Shown piece by piece: positions 1-9,539 of a stretch of DNA of 64,000 nt. The DNA is from JAFAXD01 sp963833605 (GTDB lineage: Bacteria; Pseudomonadota; Alphaproteobacteria; Rhizobiales; Xanthobacteraceae). Each line of letters begins with the position of its first letter. The first letter of the stretch is position 1. The stretch is taken from NCBI GenBank assembly GCA_963833605.1, contig CAWHYZ010000012.1, forward strand, positions 207,057 to 271,056, written 5' to 3'. The notes below the pieces were generated by a model, which did no database searches, was not told the DNA's origin, and saw only the letters and a list, made by a program, of their open reading frames with translations. Both the position numbers and the translations under genes were made by a program.

Positions 1-3000
1 GTCTTCGAGATCGACCGAAACGAGCTGCGACACGCCGCGCTCGGCCATGGTGACCCCGAATAGGCGGTTCATGCGCGCCATGGTGATCGGATTGTGCGTG
101 ATGATCACGAAGCGTGTATCGGTCGAGCGGGCCATCTCGTCAAGCAGGTCGCAGAACCGGTCGACGTTGTGGTCGTCGAGCGGCGCATCCACTTCGTCCA
201 GGACGCAGACCGGCGCCGGATTGGTCAGGAACACCGCAAAGATCAGCGCTAGGGCAGTGAGCGCCTGCTCGCCGCCAGACAGGAGCGACAACGTCGCCGG
301 TTTTTTGCCCGGCGGTTTAGCCAAAATGTCGAGACCGGCTTCCAGCGGATCGTCATTCTCTACCAACTGCAACTCCGCGGTGCCGCCGCCGAACAGAGTC
401 GTGAACAGCCGCTGGAACTGCTCGTTCACGGTCTTGAACGACCCAATCAGACGCTCGCGCGCCTCCCGGTTGAGGCTCTGGATGCCTTGGCGCAGGCGCT
501 TGATCGCCTCGATCAAATCGTCGCGCTCGGCAGTGAGCGTCGTGTGCTGGGTTTCGACCTCGCGCAGCTCTTCTTCGGCGCGCAGGTTGACGGCGCCCAG
601 CCGCTCGCGCTCGCGTCGCAGCCGGTCAAGCCGGTCTTCCGTATCGGTGACATCAGGAAGTGCGGCTCCTGCCGTAATGCCGGCCAGGCTCGCAACGGCA
701 TCTGGGTCGATCTCGAGCGTTTCACGGATCTCGTGCGCGACATCAGAAAGCCGACGCTTGGCTGCTTCGTGGCGCTCTTCGGCGCGAATCTGTTCCTCGC
801 GCGCGCCGCTCATGGCGTCGCGGGCTGCTCGTGCCGCCCGGTCGGCATCGGCGAGCGCGGTCTCGCCGGCCGCGAGCGTGTCCGCCGCCGCTCGGCGGGC
901 TCTTTCGCCAGCTTCGATCTCATCGATCAGCGCGCGCCGCTTCTCGGCAAACGCCAATGGGGCATCGATCAGGCTGGCGCGCTCCTCCTGCGTTTCGGTG
1001 GTGCGTGCTTGCAGGATGGCGATCTGCGCGCTCGCACTCCCTTCGCGCTCGCGCCAGGCGTTGGCCTCGCCGGTGATCGCGGCGATCCGTCGCTCGGCGA
1101 GCTCGACCTCGCGCGCGAGTGCTTGCGCCTGCGCACGCGCCTCGGCGAATGCGGCCCGGTCGCTTCCGACCCTGATCCTGATATCGGCGAGATCTGCGTT
1201 CAGCGCTTCGAGTGCCGGCAACGCCGCGAGTGCGCCTGCCGCCTCGTCGCGCCGCGCCTGCGTGTCGGTGAGGGCAGCGTCGAGCCTGTGTTTCGCTTCG
1301 CCCAGCGCGGACTGGCGCGCCGCAACGCGGGCGCGCTCGCGCTCGGCAGCGGCATGGCGCTCGCGAGCGGCGTCGGCCGCGTGCTGCAACTCGCGCCAGC
1401 GCGTACGCGCCTGGGCCTCGGCCTGCGCGGCGGAGGCTGCTTCGGCTTCGGCGGCGGACGCCGCATGGCGACGCGTCTCGACCTCGGCCCTTGCGCTGCG
1501 TAGTTCCGACTCAATGTCGGTCAGGCGGTTACGTTCGGCGAGGCGCCGCGCGGCGCCAGTTGGGGCGTTGGCGGCAACCCAAAAGCCGTCCCACCGCCAG
1601 AGATCGCCTTCGGGCGAGACCAGGCGTTGGCCAGGTTTGAGCAGCTTGGTGAGCCGTGGTCCGTCGGCGCGCGACACCACTCCGATTTGCGCAAGCCGGC
1701 GCGCCAGTTCCGGCGGCGCCACCACGTGCGCCGCGAGCGGTTCGGCCCCTTCTGGAAGGCTTGGGTCGCCATCGGCTGCGGCCCCGGTCCACCGCAGCGG
1801 CGCGTTGGCATCGATCGGAGCATCAAGGTCATCGCCCAGCGCACCACCAAGGGCGGTCTCGAAGCCCTTCTCGACATTGAGAAGATCGATGACCGGCGGC
1901 CACATGCTTTTGGCGTCGACATGCAGCACTTTGGCAAGCGTGCGCGCCTCGGTTTCCAGCCGCTGTGCCCGACGCTCGGCGTCCGCCAGCGGCTGGCGGG
2001 CCACGTCCAGCGCCTGCCGCGCCGCCGAATGCGCTGCCTCGGCGCGCAATGTCGCTGCCTCGGCAACTTCGATCTCGCCTTGCGCCTGATCGACCGCGGA
2101 GGTCAGCGCCGGTAGATCAACCTCCGTTGCGCCTGCGCCCTGCAAACCGGCGAGCTCGCCCGCGACGTTGGCAAGCTCGCGTGCCGTGCGGGCGCGCCGG
2201 TCGTCATGCTCGCGGATCGTGGTCTCGAGCTGGGCGCGCCGCGCGACGAGTTCGGCAACCGCGCTGGTGAGTTCGGTGAGGCGCTGCTCGGATGCGCTGA
2301 GCACAGCCTCTGCTGCGGCCACGCGCGCTTCGACCTCGGTCCGGCGCTCGCCGCCGGCGGCGGCCTCGCACTCCAGCGTCTTACGCTCGGCGGCGAGGCC
2401 GGCCAGTGCGGCCTGCGCATCCTCGACGAGCGCTTGGCTGCGCCCGATATCCTCGCCGAGCTGGAGGAGCCGGTTGCTGAGTTCCTCGATGCGCTGTTTG
2501 ACGCGGGCCTCCTCGCGATCAAGGGTTTCGCGCGCCACGATGAGCCGGTGCAGTGCCGCGGCAGCATGAGCTTCGCCCTCACGCAACGCCGGCAGCGCCG
2601 CCGCCGCCGTGGCTTGCAAGGTCGCGGCTTCGGCCTGCGCGCCGGTGCGCTCGGCGACGAGCCGCACTGCCTGTTCCTGGGCGTCGGCCGCCGCCTCGGT
2701 TTCCGCCTGGGCGTTGACGAAGCGCAGATGGAACAGCATTGCCTCCGCGGTGCGTACTTGCTGCGATACCGTCCGGTAACGCACGGCTTGGCGAGCTTGA
2801 CGTTTCAGGCCGTCGATCTGACCGGCGAGCTGACCAATCACGTCCTCGAGCCGCACTAGGTTCTGCTCCGCTGCATGCAGCCGCAGTTCGGCTTCGTGAC
2901 GGCGGGCATGCAGGCCCGAAATACCGGCCGCTTCTTCCAGCACCCGGCGGCGCTGCTCGGGCTTGGCCTGAATGATCTCGCCGATGCGCCCCTGGTGAAC

Positions 3001-3429
3001 CAGCGCCGGCGAGCGCGCCCCGGTGGAGGCGTCGGCAAACAAGATCTGTACGTCGCGCGCGCGGACCTCGCGGCCGTTGACCCGGTAGGTCGAGCCTTGC
3101 TCGCGCTCGATCCGGCGCGACACGTCCAGGGTATCGTCGCCGTTGAACTGCGCAGGGGCGGTGCGGCTCGCGTTGTCGATGCGCAGACCCACTTCGGCGT
3201 TATTGCGGGCTGGACGGCTGTTGTTACCGGCGAAGATCACGTCGTCCATGTCGGCGGCGCGCATGGACTTGTGCGAGGTCTCGCCCATCACCCAGCGCAG
3301 CGCTTCCACCAGATTGGACTTGCCGCAGCCGTTCGGACCAACAACCCCGGTGAGCCCGGGCTCGATCAGGAAGTCAGTCGGCTCGACGAACGACTTGAAG
3401 CCGATCAGGCGCAACCGCGTCAGTTTCAT
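1..3429 (-). CDS. smc: Chromosome segregation ATPase SMC (C-terminus cut by window edge)
   Basis: SMC is the ATPase core of the bacterial condensin complex and compacts and separates chromosomes. The minus-strand frame starts at the ATG at 3429 (MKLTRLRLIGFKSF) and stays open to base 1, giving 1143 codons, close to the usual length of about 1150. The Walker A loop GPNGCGKSN is at residues 31-39. A long coiled coil rich in Ala, Glu and Arg follows, then a hinge-like globular part encoded at roughly 1520-1960, a second coiled coil, and near 190-310 the ABC signature LSGGEQ and Walker B with CVLDEVDAPLDD. The end still shows the conserved ITHNPITMARMNRLFGVTM segment. Only the last few residues and the stop are missing. 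The next genes on the same strand are the DsbA-like protein and DUF721, a common order in Rhizobiales. A very long open frame on the opposite strand is a GC-rich shadow. The identification is certain. Confidence 0.97.
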   Translation of the reverse strand, partial: MKLTRLRLIGFKSFVEPTDFLIEPGLTGVVGPNGCGKSNLVEALRWVMGETSHKSMRAADMDDVIFAGNNSRPARNNAEVGLRIDNASRTAPAQFNGDDTLDVSRRIEREQGSTYRVNGREVRARDVQILFADASTGARSPALVHQGRIGEIIQAKPEQRRRVLEEAAGISGLHARRHEAELRLHAAEQNLVRLEDVIGQLAGQIDGLKRQARQAVRYRTVSQQVRTAEAMLFHLRFVNAQAETEAAADAQEQAVRLVAERTGAQAEAATLQATAAAALPALREGEAHAAAALHRLIVARETLDREEARVKQRIEELSNRLLQLGEDIGRSQALVEDAQAALAGLAAERKTLECEAAAGGERRTEVEARVAAAEAVLSASEQRLTELTSAVAELVARRAQLETTIREHDDRRARTARELANVAGELAGLQGAGATEVDLPALTSAVDQAQGEIEVAEAATLRAEAAHSAARQALDVARQPLADAERRAQRLETEARTLAKVLHVDAKSMWPPVIDLLNVEKGFETALGGALGDDLDAPIDANAPLRWTGAAADGDPSLPEGAEPLAAHVVAPPELARRLAQIGVVSRADGPRLTKLLKPGQRLVSPEGDLWRWDGFWVAANAPTGAARRLAERNRLTDIESELRSARAEVETRRHAASAAEAEAASAAQAEAQARTRWRELQHAADAARERHAAAERERARVAARQSALGEAKHRLDAALTDTQARRDEAAGALAALPALEALNADLADIRIRVGSDRAAFAEARAQAQALAREVELAERRIAAITGEANAWREREGSASAQIAILQARTTETQEERASLIDAPLAFAEKRRALIDEIEAGERARRAAADTLAAGETALADADRAARAARDAMSGAREEQIRAEERHEAAKRRLSDVAHEIRETLEIDPDAVASLAGITAGAALPDVTDTEDRLDRLRRERERLGAVNLRAEEELREVETQHTTLTAERDDLIEAIKRLRQGIQSLNREARERLIGSFKTVNEQFQRLFTTLFGGGTAELQLVENDDPLEAGLDILAKPPGKKPATLSLLSGGEQALTALALIFAVFLTNPAPVCVLDEVDAPLDDHNVDRFCDLLDEMARSTDTRFVIITHNPITMARMNRLFGVTMAERGVSQLVSVDLED

Positions 3430-3687
3430 ATTTGGGCGCTTTCCTTGGGGCGCGTTCTGCCATCGACCGGCCGCACCCGGGCAGGGTGCGGGGTCCCGCC
3501 GGCGCGAATCGCCTGCCGGCCTAGGCCCCAAAGGGTCGAGGTATGCCGCATCGGGCGGCACAATAAATCGTCAACTAAGTCTCGGCAAGAGTCAGCCGCT
3601 GCTTTTCACAGCACTTGCGGGGATGGCGCGTCGCCGCGCGCTCCATGACGGTGGGCGGCGAGGAGCAAGCTGGGCCGGGAAAAACCC

Positions 3688-4336
3688 TTATGACGCCTTG
3701 AGATAGGGCTTGAATTCCTTTTCCAGATCTTCGATCGAGACGTCCCCGACAACCCGCTTGCCGTTAACGAAAAAAGTCGGCGTTGAATTCGACATTCAGC
3801 ACTTTGGCGGCGCGGTCGCGCACGCTCTGGATGCCGTCGAGCACCTGCTGATTCTTGAGACAGGTATTGAACGTCTCTTCCGTATAGCCGGCCTGCTTGG
3901 CGACGTTGAGCAACGGCTGCAGCGGATTGGGCACGACCCATTGGCGCTGCGTGCCGAACAGCAGGTCGATGATCGCGAAGTATTTGTCCTTGTCGGCGCA
4001 GCGCGCCAACATGAAGGCCCCGGCAGCCAGCGGATCAAGCGGGAATTCGCGGAAGATGAAGCGCACCTTACCGGTATCGATGTAACGCTCCTTCAGCTTC
4101 GGAAATGTCTTCTCCTGGAATTGCGCGCAGTGTGGGCAGGTCATGGACGCATATTCGATGACGGTGATCGGCGCGTTCTCGGCCCCCATGACCTGATCGC
4201 CGAGCGGTCCGGCCTGCGCCAAATCCGCTTCCGGCATCTTGGCCTGGGCCCACGCGGGCACGGACACGACCATATCGGAGCTGGCCATCAGGGCGAGGGC
4301 TGAGATGCCCACAAGAAAAGCGCGTCGCGTGGTCAC
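3688..4336 (-). CDS. DsbA-family periplasmic thiol oxidoreductase, frameshifted near the C-terminus
   Basis: A predicted exported thioredoxin-fold protein of the DsbA/Com1 type, which oxidises or isomerises cysteines in the periplasm. It starts at GTG 4336 with a hydrophobic signal sequence (about residues 1-31, cleavage near PAWAQA). The active site CPHC is at residues 67-70, followed by the helical insertion usual for the family. The raw frame ends early in NADFFR. One extra base at about 3790 explains this: removing it restores NSTPTFFVNGKRVVGD, the conserved cis-Pro region, and the frame then runs to a TAA at 3688-3690. The restored protein is about 215 residues, normal for the family. 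It sits between smc and DUF721 on the same strand. I infer a sequencing error, since the restored C-terminus is fully conserved; a true mutation is possible. Confidence 0.88.
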
Positions 4337-4465
4337 TAGGCACCTTTAGGTTTGATAATTTGCGCCATCGGTACCCCGTCGCGCCCAATATGGCAATGTC
4401 GGCCCAACCGGGGGCCGCGAGCTTTTCTTCACCTTGGGTTGAGCGCGTCGTGCGGCCTCGGAACG

Positions 4466-4936
4466 TCAACCGCGCTTCACCGCCGCTCCGAGCCGCCCGA
4501 GCGCGCCCCGCAGCGGCACATCCTTGATGGCGAGCGTCCCTGCAATGCGCTCCGCAGCCTCCGCATCGATGGCGGCGGGCAGCGTTCTCTTCCGCGGTCC
4601 GCGCAATGGTGCTTGCCGCAACGCCAGCCGTTCGACCGCGCGCCAGCCGAAGAAGCGATTGACCCGTTCGATGACTAGGTCGGATTGATGCTGAATTTCA
4701 ACCGCGGCTGGGCCTTCGACCCGCAGCACCAAGGTTGCTGGCTCGCCGCCTTTCGGATTGCGCGGCCATTGCATGCGGATCGGTTCGGCATTGGCGGCGA
4801 TTTCGCTGCCGACGATCTCGGGCCAATGGGTGACGATCTCACGCGACGCAAAACCCTGGCGAGCGAATGCATCGGACAGGCATTTGTTGAGAAGTTCGGC
4901 GAGTGGGCGAGGGTACGATGGGCGGGGCTTGTTCAC
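4466..4936 (-). CDS. DUF721 (DciA-like) protein
   Basis: A small protein with the DUF721 fold; some members of this family (DciA) load the replicative helicase, but that role is not shown for this one. The conserved start PRPLAELLNKCLSDAFARQG and the motif HWPEIVG are visible, followed by a strand-rich part with LVLRVEGPAAVEIQHQSDLV and the usual VNRFFGW. I chose GTG 4936 (VNKPRPSY) because conservation begins there; GTG 4954 is an alternative, and the upstream frame to 5128 runs antisense into mutY and is not believable. It is divergent from mutY with only about 30 bp between them, so the two promoters must overlap. Gene order with the DsbA-like gene and smc matches other Rhizobiales. Confidence 0.85.
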   Translation of the reverse strand: MNKPRPSYPRPLAELLNKCLSDAFARQGFASREIVTHWPEIVGSEIAANAEPIRMQWPRNPKGGEPATLVLRVEGPAAVEIQHQSDLVIERVNRFFGWRAVERLALRQAPLRGPRKRTLPAAIDAEAAERIAGTLAIKDVPLRGALGRLGAAVKRG

Positions 4937-4967
4937 GGGCGCTCGCTCTGCCACACGGTCGGTCGAA

Positions 4968-6089
4968 ATGACGCTAGCAGGAACATCGGTACGGCGAAAG
5001 CACGCGGCCGCCGGGCCGCGCGCAGCCGATCTGCTCGCCTGGTACGATCGCCATCGCCGCAAGCTGCCGTGGCGCGCCGAGCCCGGGGAGGCACCCGAGC
5101 CGTATCGGGTATGGCTCTCCGAAATCATGCTGCAGCAGACGACAGTGCGGGCGGTCGCGCCCTATTACGCGCGCTTCCTGGATCGGTTCCCCACGATCGA
5201 ACGCCTCGCTGTAGCAGAGCTCGCCGACGTGCTCAAACTGTGGGCCGGGCTCGGCTACTACGCACGCGCCCGCAACCTGCATGCCTGCGCACAAACGGTC
5301 GTCGCGCAGCACCGCGGTCGCTTTCCGCAGACCGAAGCGGCGCTCGCCCAATTGCCGGGGCTCGGCCCCTATACGGCGGCTGCGATTGCAGCGATCGCGT
5401 TCGATCAGCGCGCGACGCCTGTCGACGGCAATGTTGAGCGCGTAATCACACGGCTTCATGCCTGCGAGCAGGCACTGCCTGCCGCCAAGCCGGCAATTCG
5501 GGAATTGGCGCGCGGACTGACCCCGGCGACCCGGGCGGGCGACTTCGCTCAGGCCTTGATGGATCTCGGCGCCACGATCTGCACGCCGAAAAAGCCGGCC
5601 TGCGCGCTGTGCCCCTGGAATGAGGCCTGTGTGGCGTACGCGCGCGGCGATCCGGAGAGCTTTCCGCACAAAACGGCAAAACCTGAAGGAACGCTGCGGC
5701 GCGGCGCTGCCTTCGTGGTGTTGCGCGCCGATGGCTGCGTGCTCGTGCGCACGCGCTCCGCCAAGGGATTGCTCGGCGGAATGACCGAGGTCCCGACCAC
5801 GCCATGGACGCACGATTTCGACGAACGCACGGCGCGTGCGGCGGCGCCGTTGACCGCGCCCTGGCGACGGGTGCCGGGCATCGTGCGGCATGTGTTCACG
5901 CATTTCCCGCTGGAGCTCAGCGTCTACATGGCGCGCGTTCCGGCCAGAACGCTGCCGCCATCCGGCATGCGGTTTATTTCGCTCGCCGACGTTGCGGGCG
6001 AAGCGTTTCCCAACCTCATGCGCAAGGTCTTGGCGTCTGCGCGAGTTAATGACGTTGCGCGTGCCGGCCGAGATTTGCCAACCGGGTGA
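4968..6089 (+). CDS. mutY: A/G-specific adenine DNA glycosylase MutY
   Basis: MutY removes adenine mispaired with 8-oxoguanine. The protein has 373 residues from ATG 4968. The catalytic Glu is in SEIMLQQT (E52), the helix-hairpin-helix is LPGLGPYTAAAIAAIAF, and the catalytic Asp is in TPVDGNVER (D153). The four cysteines of the [4Fe-4S] cluster are C205, C212, C215 and C221, in the family spacing C-x6-C-x2-C-x5-C. The C-terminal part (about 235-360) is the NUDIX-like 8-oxoguanine recognition domain, with GLLGGMTEVPTTPW and FTHFPLEL. Length and all key residues are normal. It diverges from the DUF721 gene. Frames that extend upstream of 4968 overlap that gene antisense and were not used. Confidence 0.97.
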   Translation: MTLAGTSVRRKHAAAGPRAADLLAWYDRHRRKLPWRAEPGEAPEPYRVWLSEIMLQQTTVRAVAPYYARFLDRFPTIERLAVAELADVLKLWAGLGYYARARNLHACAQTVVAQHRGRFPQTEAALAQLPGLGPYTAAAIAAIAFDQRATPVDGNVERVITRLHACEQALPAAKPAIRELARGLTPATRAGDFAQALMDLGATICTPKKPACALCPWNEACVAYARGDPESFPHKTAKPEGTLRRGAAFVVLRADGCVLVRTRSAKGLLGGMTEVPTTPWTHDFDERTARAAAPLTAPWRRVPGIVRHVFTHFPLELSVYMARVPARTLPPSGMRFISLADVAGEAFPNLMRKVLASARVNDVARAGRDLPTG

Positions 6090-6129
6090 ACCGGCTTCCG
6101 CCGACCCCCCACGGATCACACCATCAACG

Positions 6130-6190
6130 CATGCCCGTGGATGCCCGTGGATGCCCTGTTGTGCGCGGGCACCCACGGGGCATCCATGCG
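6130..6190. repeat. Imperfect hairpin related to the 53.15-kb hairpin
   Basis: The gap between mutY and the URC cluster carries the 10-base unit CCCGTGGATG twice in tandem, then GTGGATGCCCTGTTGTGCGC and the opposite arm GGGGCATCCATGCG, so it can form a hairpin. The same arm sequence (TGGATGCCC, a GTGCGC-containing loop, GGGCATCCATG) occurs at 53151-53190. Two copies 47 kb apart indicate a dispersed repeat. Nothing else recognisable lies between 6090 and 6367. Confidence 0.6.
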
Positions 6191-6367
6191 ATTCCGACCA
6201 TAATCGGCCAGCGGCACGAGCGAGCACGGCAGGCGGGAAGCGGCCGGTTGTTGTAAATGCGTCCAGACCTCCCTATATGTTGAATCGGGTCGAAGACCCT
6301 CACATCCCGTTGGTTTTCGGCCGGGCGTCGTTATGGCGGGCCGTCGCCGTTTATGGACTAGCGCGTG

Positions 6368-7624
6368 ATGACCCGTCCCAATCGGACCGATCATATTCGC
6401 CTGACATCGCATCCGGTGCCGGGCGCAAAGCAGGCGTTTCCAATCGTTTGGGGGGCCGCGACGGCGTGCGCGCGCGGACCGATCATCGGAACCGTTTCGC
6501 GGCCGCAGGATCGTAACGTTATCGGTAGCCACGGTGGCTCCTATGCGGTCTACCGTGCGCTCGCAGTGTCGTCGGGTGCGCTCGATCCAATCCGCCGACC
6601 CGACCTCACCAACACCTATCCGGCCGCCGCCATCGGCCCGTTTGCGCAATGGAGCGTTCCGGCGCGCATCGTCGCGCTCGATCCATGGGGCCATCTGGTA
6701 GCGGAAAATTTCCGTGCCGAGCTCGCGGACGGCGTCGACATTCGCCCGACCATCGCGATCACGCGGGCACGCCTCGACCTTCCGGAAATCCGTGCCGCGT
6801 TGGCGGCGCGTCGCCTCGCTCCCGACGGCGCGGTCGTGCATCCCAATGGCAGTGTGTCGGTGGTCAAGATCGCGATCGATCCGGTCTGGCATCTCCCCGG
6901 GATTGCCCAGCGGTTCGCAACCAGTGAAAACGATCTGCGCCGCGCGTTGTTCGAGCAGACCGCGGGCATGTTTCCCGAACTGGTGACACGGCCGGACCTG
7001 CAGGTCTTCCTGCCGCCGATCGGCGGCACCACCGTCTATCTGTTCGGCGACGTGGCGAGACTGACGGACGACAAGACCCAGATCACCTGCCGCGTGCATG
7101 ACGAATGCAATGGCTCGGACGTGTTCGGCTCGGACATCTGCACCTGCCGCCCATATCTGATCCACGGTATCGAGGAATGTGCGCGCGGCGCCCAGGCGGG
7201 CGGTCTCGGCATTATCGTCTACAATCGCAAGGAGGGGCGCGCGCTCGGCGAGGTGACGAAGTTCCTCGTCTACAACGCGCGCAAGCGCCACGAGGACGGC
7301 GATGCGGCGGCGGCCTATTTCGAACGCACCGAATGCGTCGCCGGCGTGCAGGACGCGCGCTTTCAGCAATTGATGCCGGATGTGATCCACTGGCTCGGGC
7401 TCAACCGGGTCGATCGCTTGGTGTCGATGAGCGACATGAAACATGACGCGTTGACGGGGCAGGGCATCGAGATCGTCGAACGCGTCCCGATTCCCGACGA
7501 CCTCATCCCGGCCGATGCCCATGTTGAAATCGCCGCCAAAAAGGCCGCCGGCTATTTTTCGGTCGAGAAACCGAAACCGCAGGACTTGACCGGCTCGATC
7601 GGCCGTCCGCTCGAAAAATACTGA
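6368..7624 (+). CDS. urc1: Urc1-type GTP cyclohydrolase II homologue (uracil catabolism)
   Basis: A 418-residue protein whose C-terminal half is a GTP cyclohydrolase II domain. The zinc ligands C247, C258 and C260 have the RibA spacing C-x10-C-x-C, and the catalytic strand is IIVYNRKEGRALG (about 282-294). The first 200 residues are not found in riboflavin-pathway RibA. A long RibA-like protein followed by DUF1688 and a uracil phosphoribosyltransferase is the signature of the URC pathway, first worked out in the yeast Lachancea kluyveri, where URC1, URC4 and URC6 are needed to break uracil down to urea and 3-hydroxypropionate. I infer that this enzyme opens a uracil-derived nucleotide rather than making riboflavin. 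Start: ATG 6368 (a GTG at 6365 is adjacent). The next gene begins 22 bp after the stop. Confidence 0.9.
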   Translation: MTRPNRTDHIRLTSHPVPGAKQAFPIVWGAATACARGPIIGTVSRPQDRNVIGSHGGSYAVYRALAVSSGALDPIRRPDLTNTYPAAAIGPFAQWSVPARIVALDPWGHLVAENFRAELADGVDIRPTIAITRARLDLPEIRAALAARRLAPDGAVVHPNGSVSVVKIAIDPVWHLPGIAQRFATSENDLRRALFEQTAGMFPELVTRPDLQVFLPPIGGTTVYLFGDVARLTDDKTQITCRVHDECNGSDVFGSDICTCRPYLIHGIEECARGAQAGGLGIIVYNRKEGRALGEVTKFLVYNARKRHEDGDAAAAYFERTECVAGVQDARFQQLMPDVIHWLGLNRVDRLVSMSDMKHDALTGQGIEIVERVPIPDDLIPADAHVEIAAKKAAGYFSVEKPKPQDLTGSIGRPLEKY

Positions 7625-7646
7625 AAGCCATTTCGGGACCATCGTT

Positions 7647-8883
7647 GTGCAGATCGACGCCGTCGATGCCTTTTCGCTTTTGACCGCCCGAGCCGTGCGG
7701 GAGCGGGCGCACCGCATGCTGGCGATCGGGCTCGACGATCGCCTCCCGCATTTTCGCGTCGATCTGTGTCGCCTCGATGCCGCGGTCGATCTCGTGCTAG
7801 CGACGATGCGCGATAATTATCCTACCCTCGACATTCCGTTTCATGCGCGTTGGCGCCATTTCGTGACTGGCGGCAAGGATCGTTGGGCGGCAATTGCGAA
7901 CGCGACGCATTGGCCTGATCGAGACGCTCGGGCGCGCGCCGAGTTCGATCTCGCGATCATGAGTGTCCTGCTCGATGCCGGAGCCGGGCCAGCGTGGCGT
8001 TATCGCGATGCTGCAACCGGTTGGCAAATCGGCCGTTCGGAGGGCCTCGCGCTCGCGAGCCTCGACATGTTCGCGAGCGGACTGTTCTCCGCCCGAACGG
8101 ACGAGCCGCTGCGGGTTGATGGCGAGGTACTGAAACGTTTGTCGGTCGCTGATCTGCGCAAAGGATTTCAAATCGCTGACGACAATCCGCTGGAGGGGAT
8201 CGAGGGCCGCGCCGACTTGCTGCGCCGGCTCGGGGCGCTGGTCACGGCGGCGCCGCGGATTTTTGCTCACCATGATCGCCCACGACCTGGTGGCCTGTTC
8301 GATTACCTGGCGACCAAAGCCGATCGCGGCGTGCTCGCCGCGACCGCAATTCTGTCCGAACTGTTGCACGAACTCGGTGCGATCTGGCCTTCACGCATCA
8401 CGCTCGCGGGGACGGTCCTCGGCGACTGCTGGCGCCATCACTTGCTCGCGACCGATGATGCGACCAACGGGCTCGTACCGCTGCACAAGCTCTCGCAATG
8501 GCTCACCTATTCGCTGATCGAGCCGATCGAATCGCGCCGGTATGCGCGTGAGCGATATCGACGAATTGACCGGGCTTGCGGAATATCGCAACGGCGGCCT
8601 GTTCGTCGACACCGGCGTACTGGTGTTGCGCGATCCGGCTGATGCGGCACGCGCGCACGAGATCGGATCGACGCTGGTGGTGGAGTGGCGGGCACTCACA
8701 GTCGCGCTGCTCGATCGGCTCGCGGACGCGCTGCGCGCGCGCGTCGGTCATAACGCAACGACGCTTCCGCTGGCCAAGATCCTGGAAGGCGGCACGTGGG
8801 CAGCCGGCCGTGCGATTGCGCGCGCGCGCCGCGCCGACGGCGCACCGCCCATCAAGGTGATCAGCGACGGTACGGTGTTTTGA
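7647..8883 (+). CDS. urc4: DUF1688 protein, Urc4 homologue (single frameshift)
   Basis: The middle gene of the URC cluster. DUF1688/Urc4 is required for uracil breakdown in yeast; its chemistry is not something I can assign. The frame starts at GTG 7647 (QIDAVDAFSLL) and carries the family segments GGKDRW, GPAWRY, GRSEGLALASLDMF and LHKLSQWLTYSLIEPIES. The raw frame is lost at about 8535, where the sequence reads one base too many; removing it joins directly to MRVSDIDELTGLAEYRNGGLFVD and then to the conserved end LPLAKILEGGTWAAGR and GTVF, stopping at 8883. The full product is about 411 residues, normal for DUF1688. Because both halves are fully conserved I treat the shift as a likely sequence error. 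The phosphoribosyltransferase starts 23 bp later. Confidence 0.87.
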
Positions 8884-8906
8884 TCAGAGGAAATCCCGCG
8901 GAGGTC

Positions 8907-9539
8907 ATGATGGAAGGCATCACTGTCGTCGATCATCCGTTGGTCCAGCACAAGCTGACGCTCATTCGCGACAAAACAATTTCGACCAAATCATTTCGCG
9001 AGCTCCTCAAGGAGATCGGGATGCTCCTGTGCTACGAGGTGACGCGCGACCTGCCGCTGACCGAGGTCGAGATCGAGACGCCGATGGCACGTATGCAATC
9101 GGCCAAGATCGCTGGCAAGAAGCTCGTGTTCGTCCCGGTGCTGCGCGCCGGCGTGACCTTCGTGGACGGAATGCTAGACCTCGTTCCGACCGCTCGCGTC
9201 GCGCATATCGGGCTCTATCGCGAACCGCGCACGTTGGTGGCCGTGGAGTACTTCTTCAAGGCGCCGTCCGATGTCAATGACCGGCTCGCGATCGTAGTGT
9301 CGCCGGTGGTCGCGACAGCTAACACCGCGGTGGCCGCGATCGATCGCCTGAAGGAACGAGGCGCAAAGGATATTCGACTTGTGTGCCTTCTGGCCGCTCC
9401 GGAAGGCGTCGAGCGCTTGCGCGGCCTGCATCCCGACGTGCCGCTGTGGACCGCGGGCATCGATCAGGGACTGGACGCGGGCGCCTTCATCCTGCCGGGC
9501 CTCGGTGACGCCGGCGACCGCGCCTACGGGACACGGTAG
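8907..9539 (+). CDS. upp: Uracil phosphoribosyltransferase of the URC cluster (Urc6 type)
   Basis: Converts uracil and PRPP to UMP, the entry step of the URC route. The protein has 210 residues, the usual UPRT length, with VPVLRAGVTFVDGML, HIGLYREP and VEYFFKAPSD, and the C-terminal uracil-binding segment GLGDAGDRAYGTR all intact. The PRPP loop is unusual: where family members normally have a DPMLATG(G/N)S-like sequence, this protein has SPVVATANTA (residues 132-141), so the acidic residue and the small Gly-Ser pair are both changed. Two ATG codons are adjacent (8907 and 8910); GGAGG at 8900-8904 better fits 8910. A longer upstream frame overlaps urc4 and is not used. This is the last gene of the cluster. 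Confidence 0.9.
   Translation: MMEGITVVDHPLVQHKLTLIRDKTISTKSFRELLKEIGMLLCYEVTRDLPLTEVEIETPMARMQSAKIAGKKLVFVPVLRAGVTFVDGMLDLVPTARVAHIGLYREPRTLVAVEYFFKAPSDVNDRLAIVVSPVVATANTAVAAIDRLKERGAKDIRLVCLLAAPEGVERLRGLHPDVPLWTAGIDQGLDAGAFILPGLGDAGDRAYGTR

Noticed and set aside
47..2115. Long open frames on the plus strand across the smc gene
   Set aside because: They are low-complexity Ser/Arg/Ala-rich sequences opposite a fully conserved SMC coiled coil, a common GC-rich shadow.
6116..7717. Long minus-strand frame opposite urc1
   Set aside because: It has no family features and overlaps a gene with conserved zinc and catalytic motifs.
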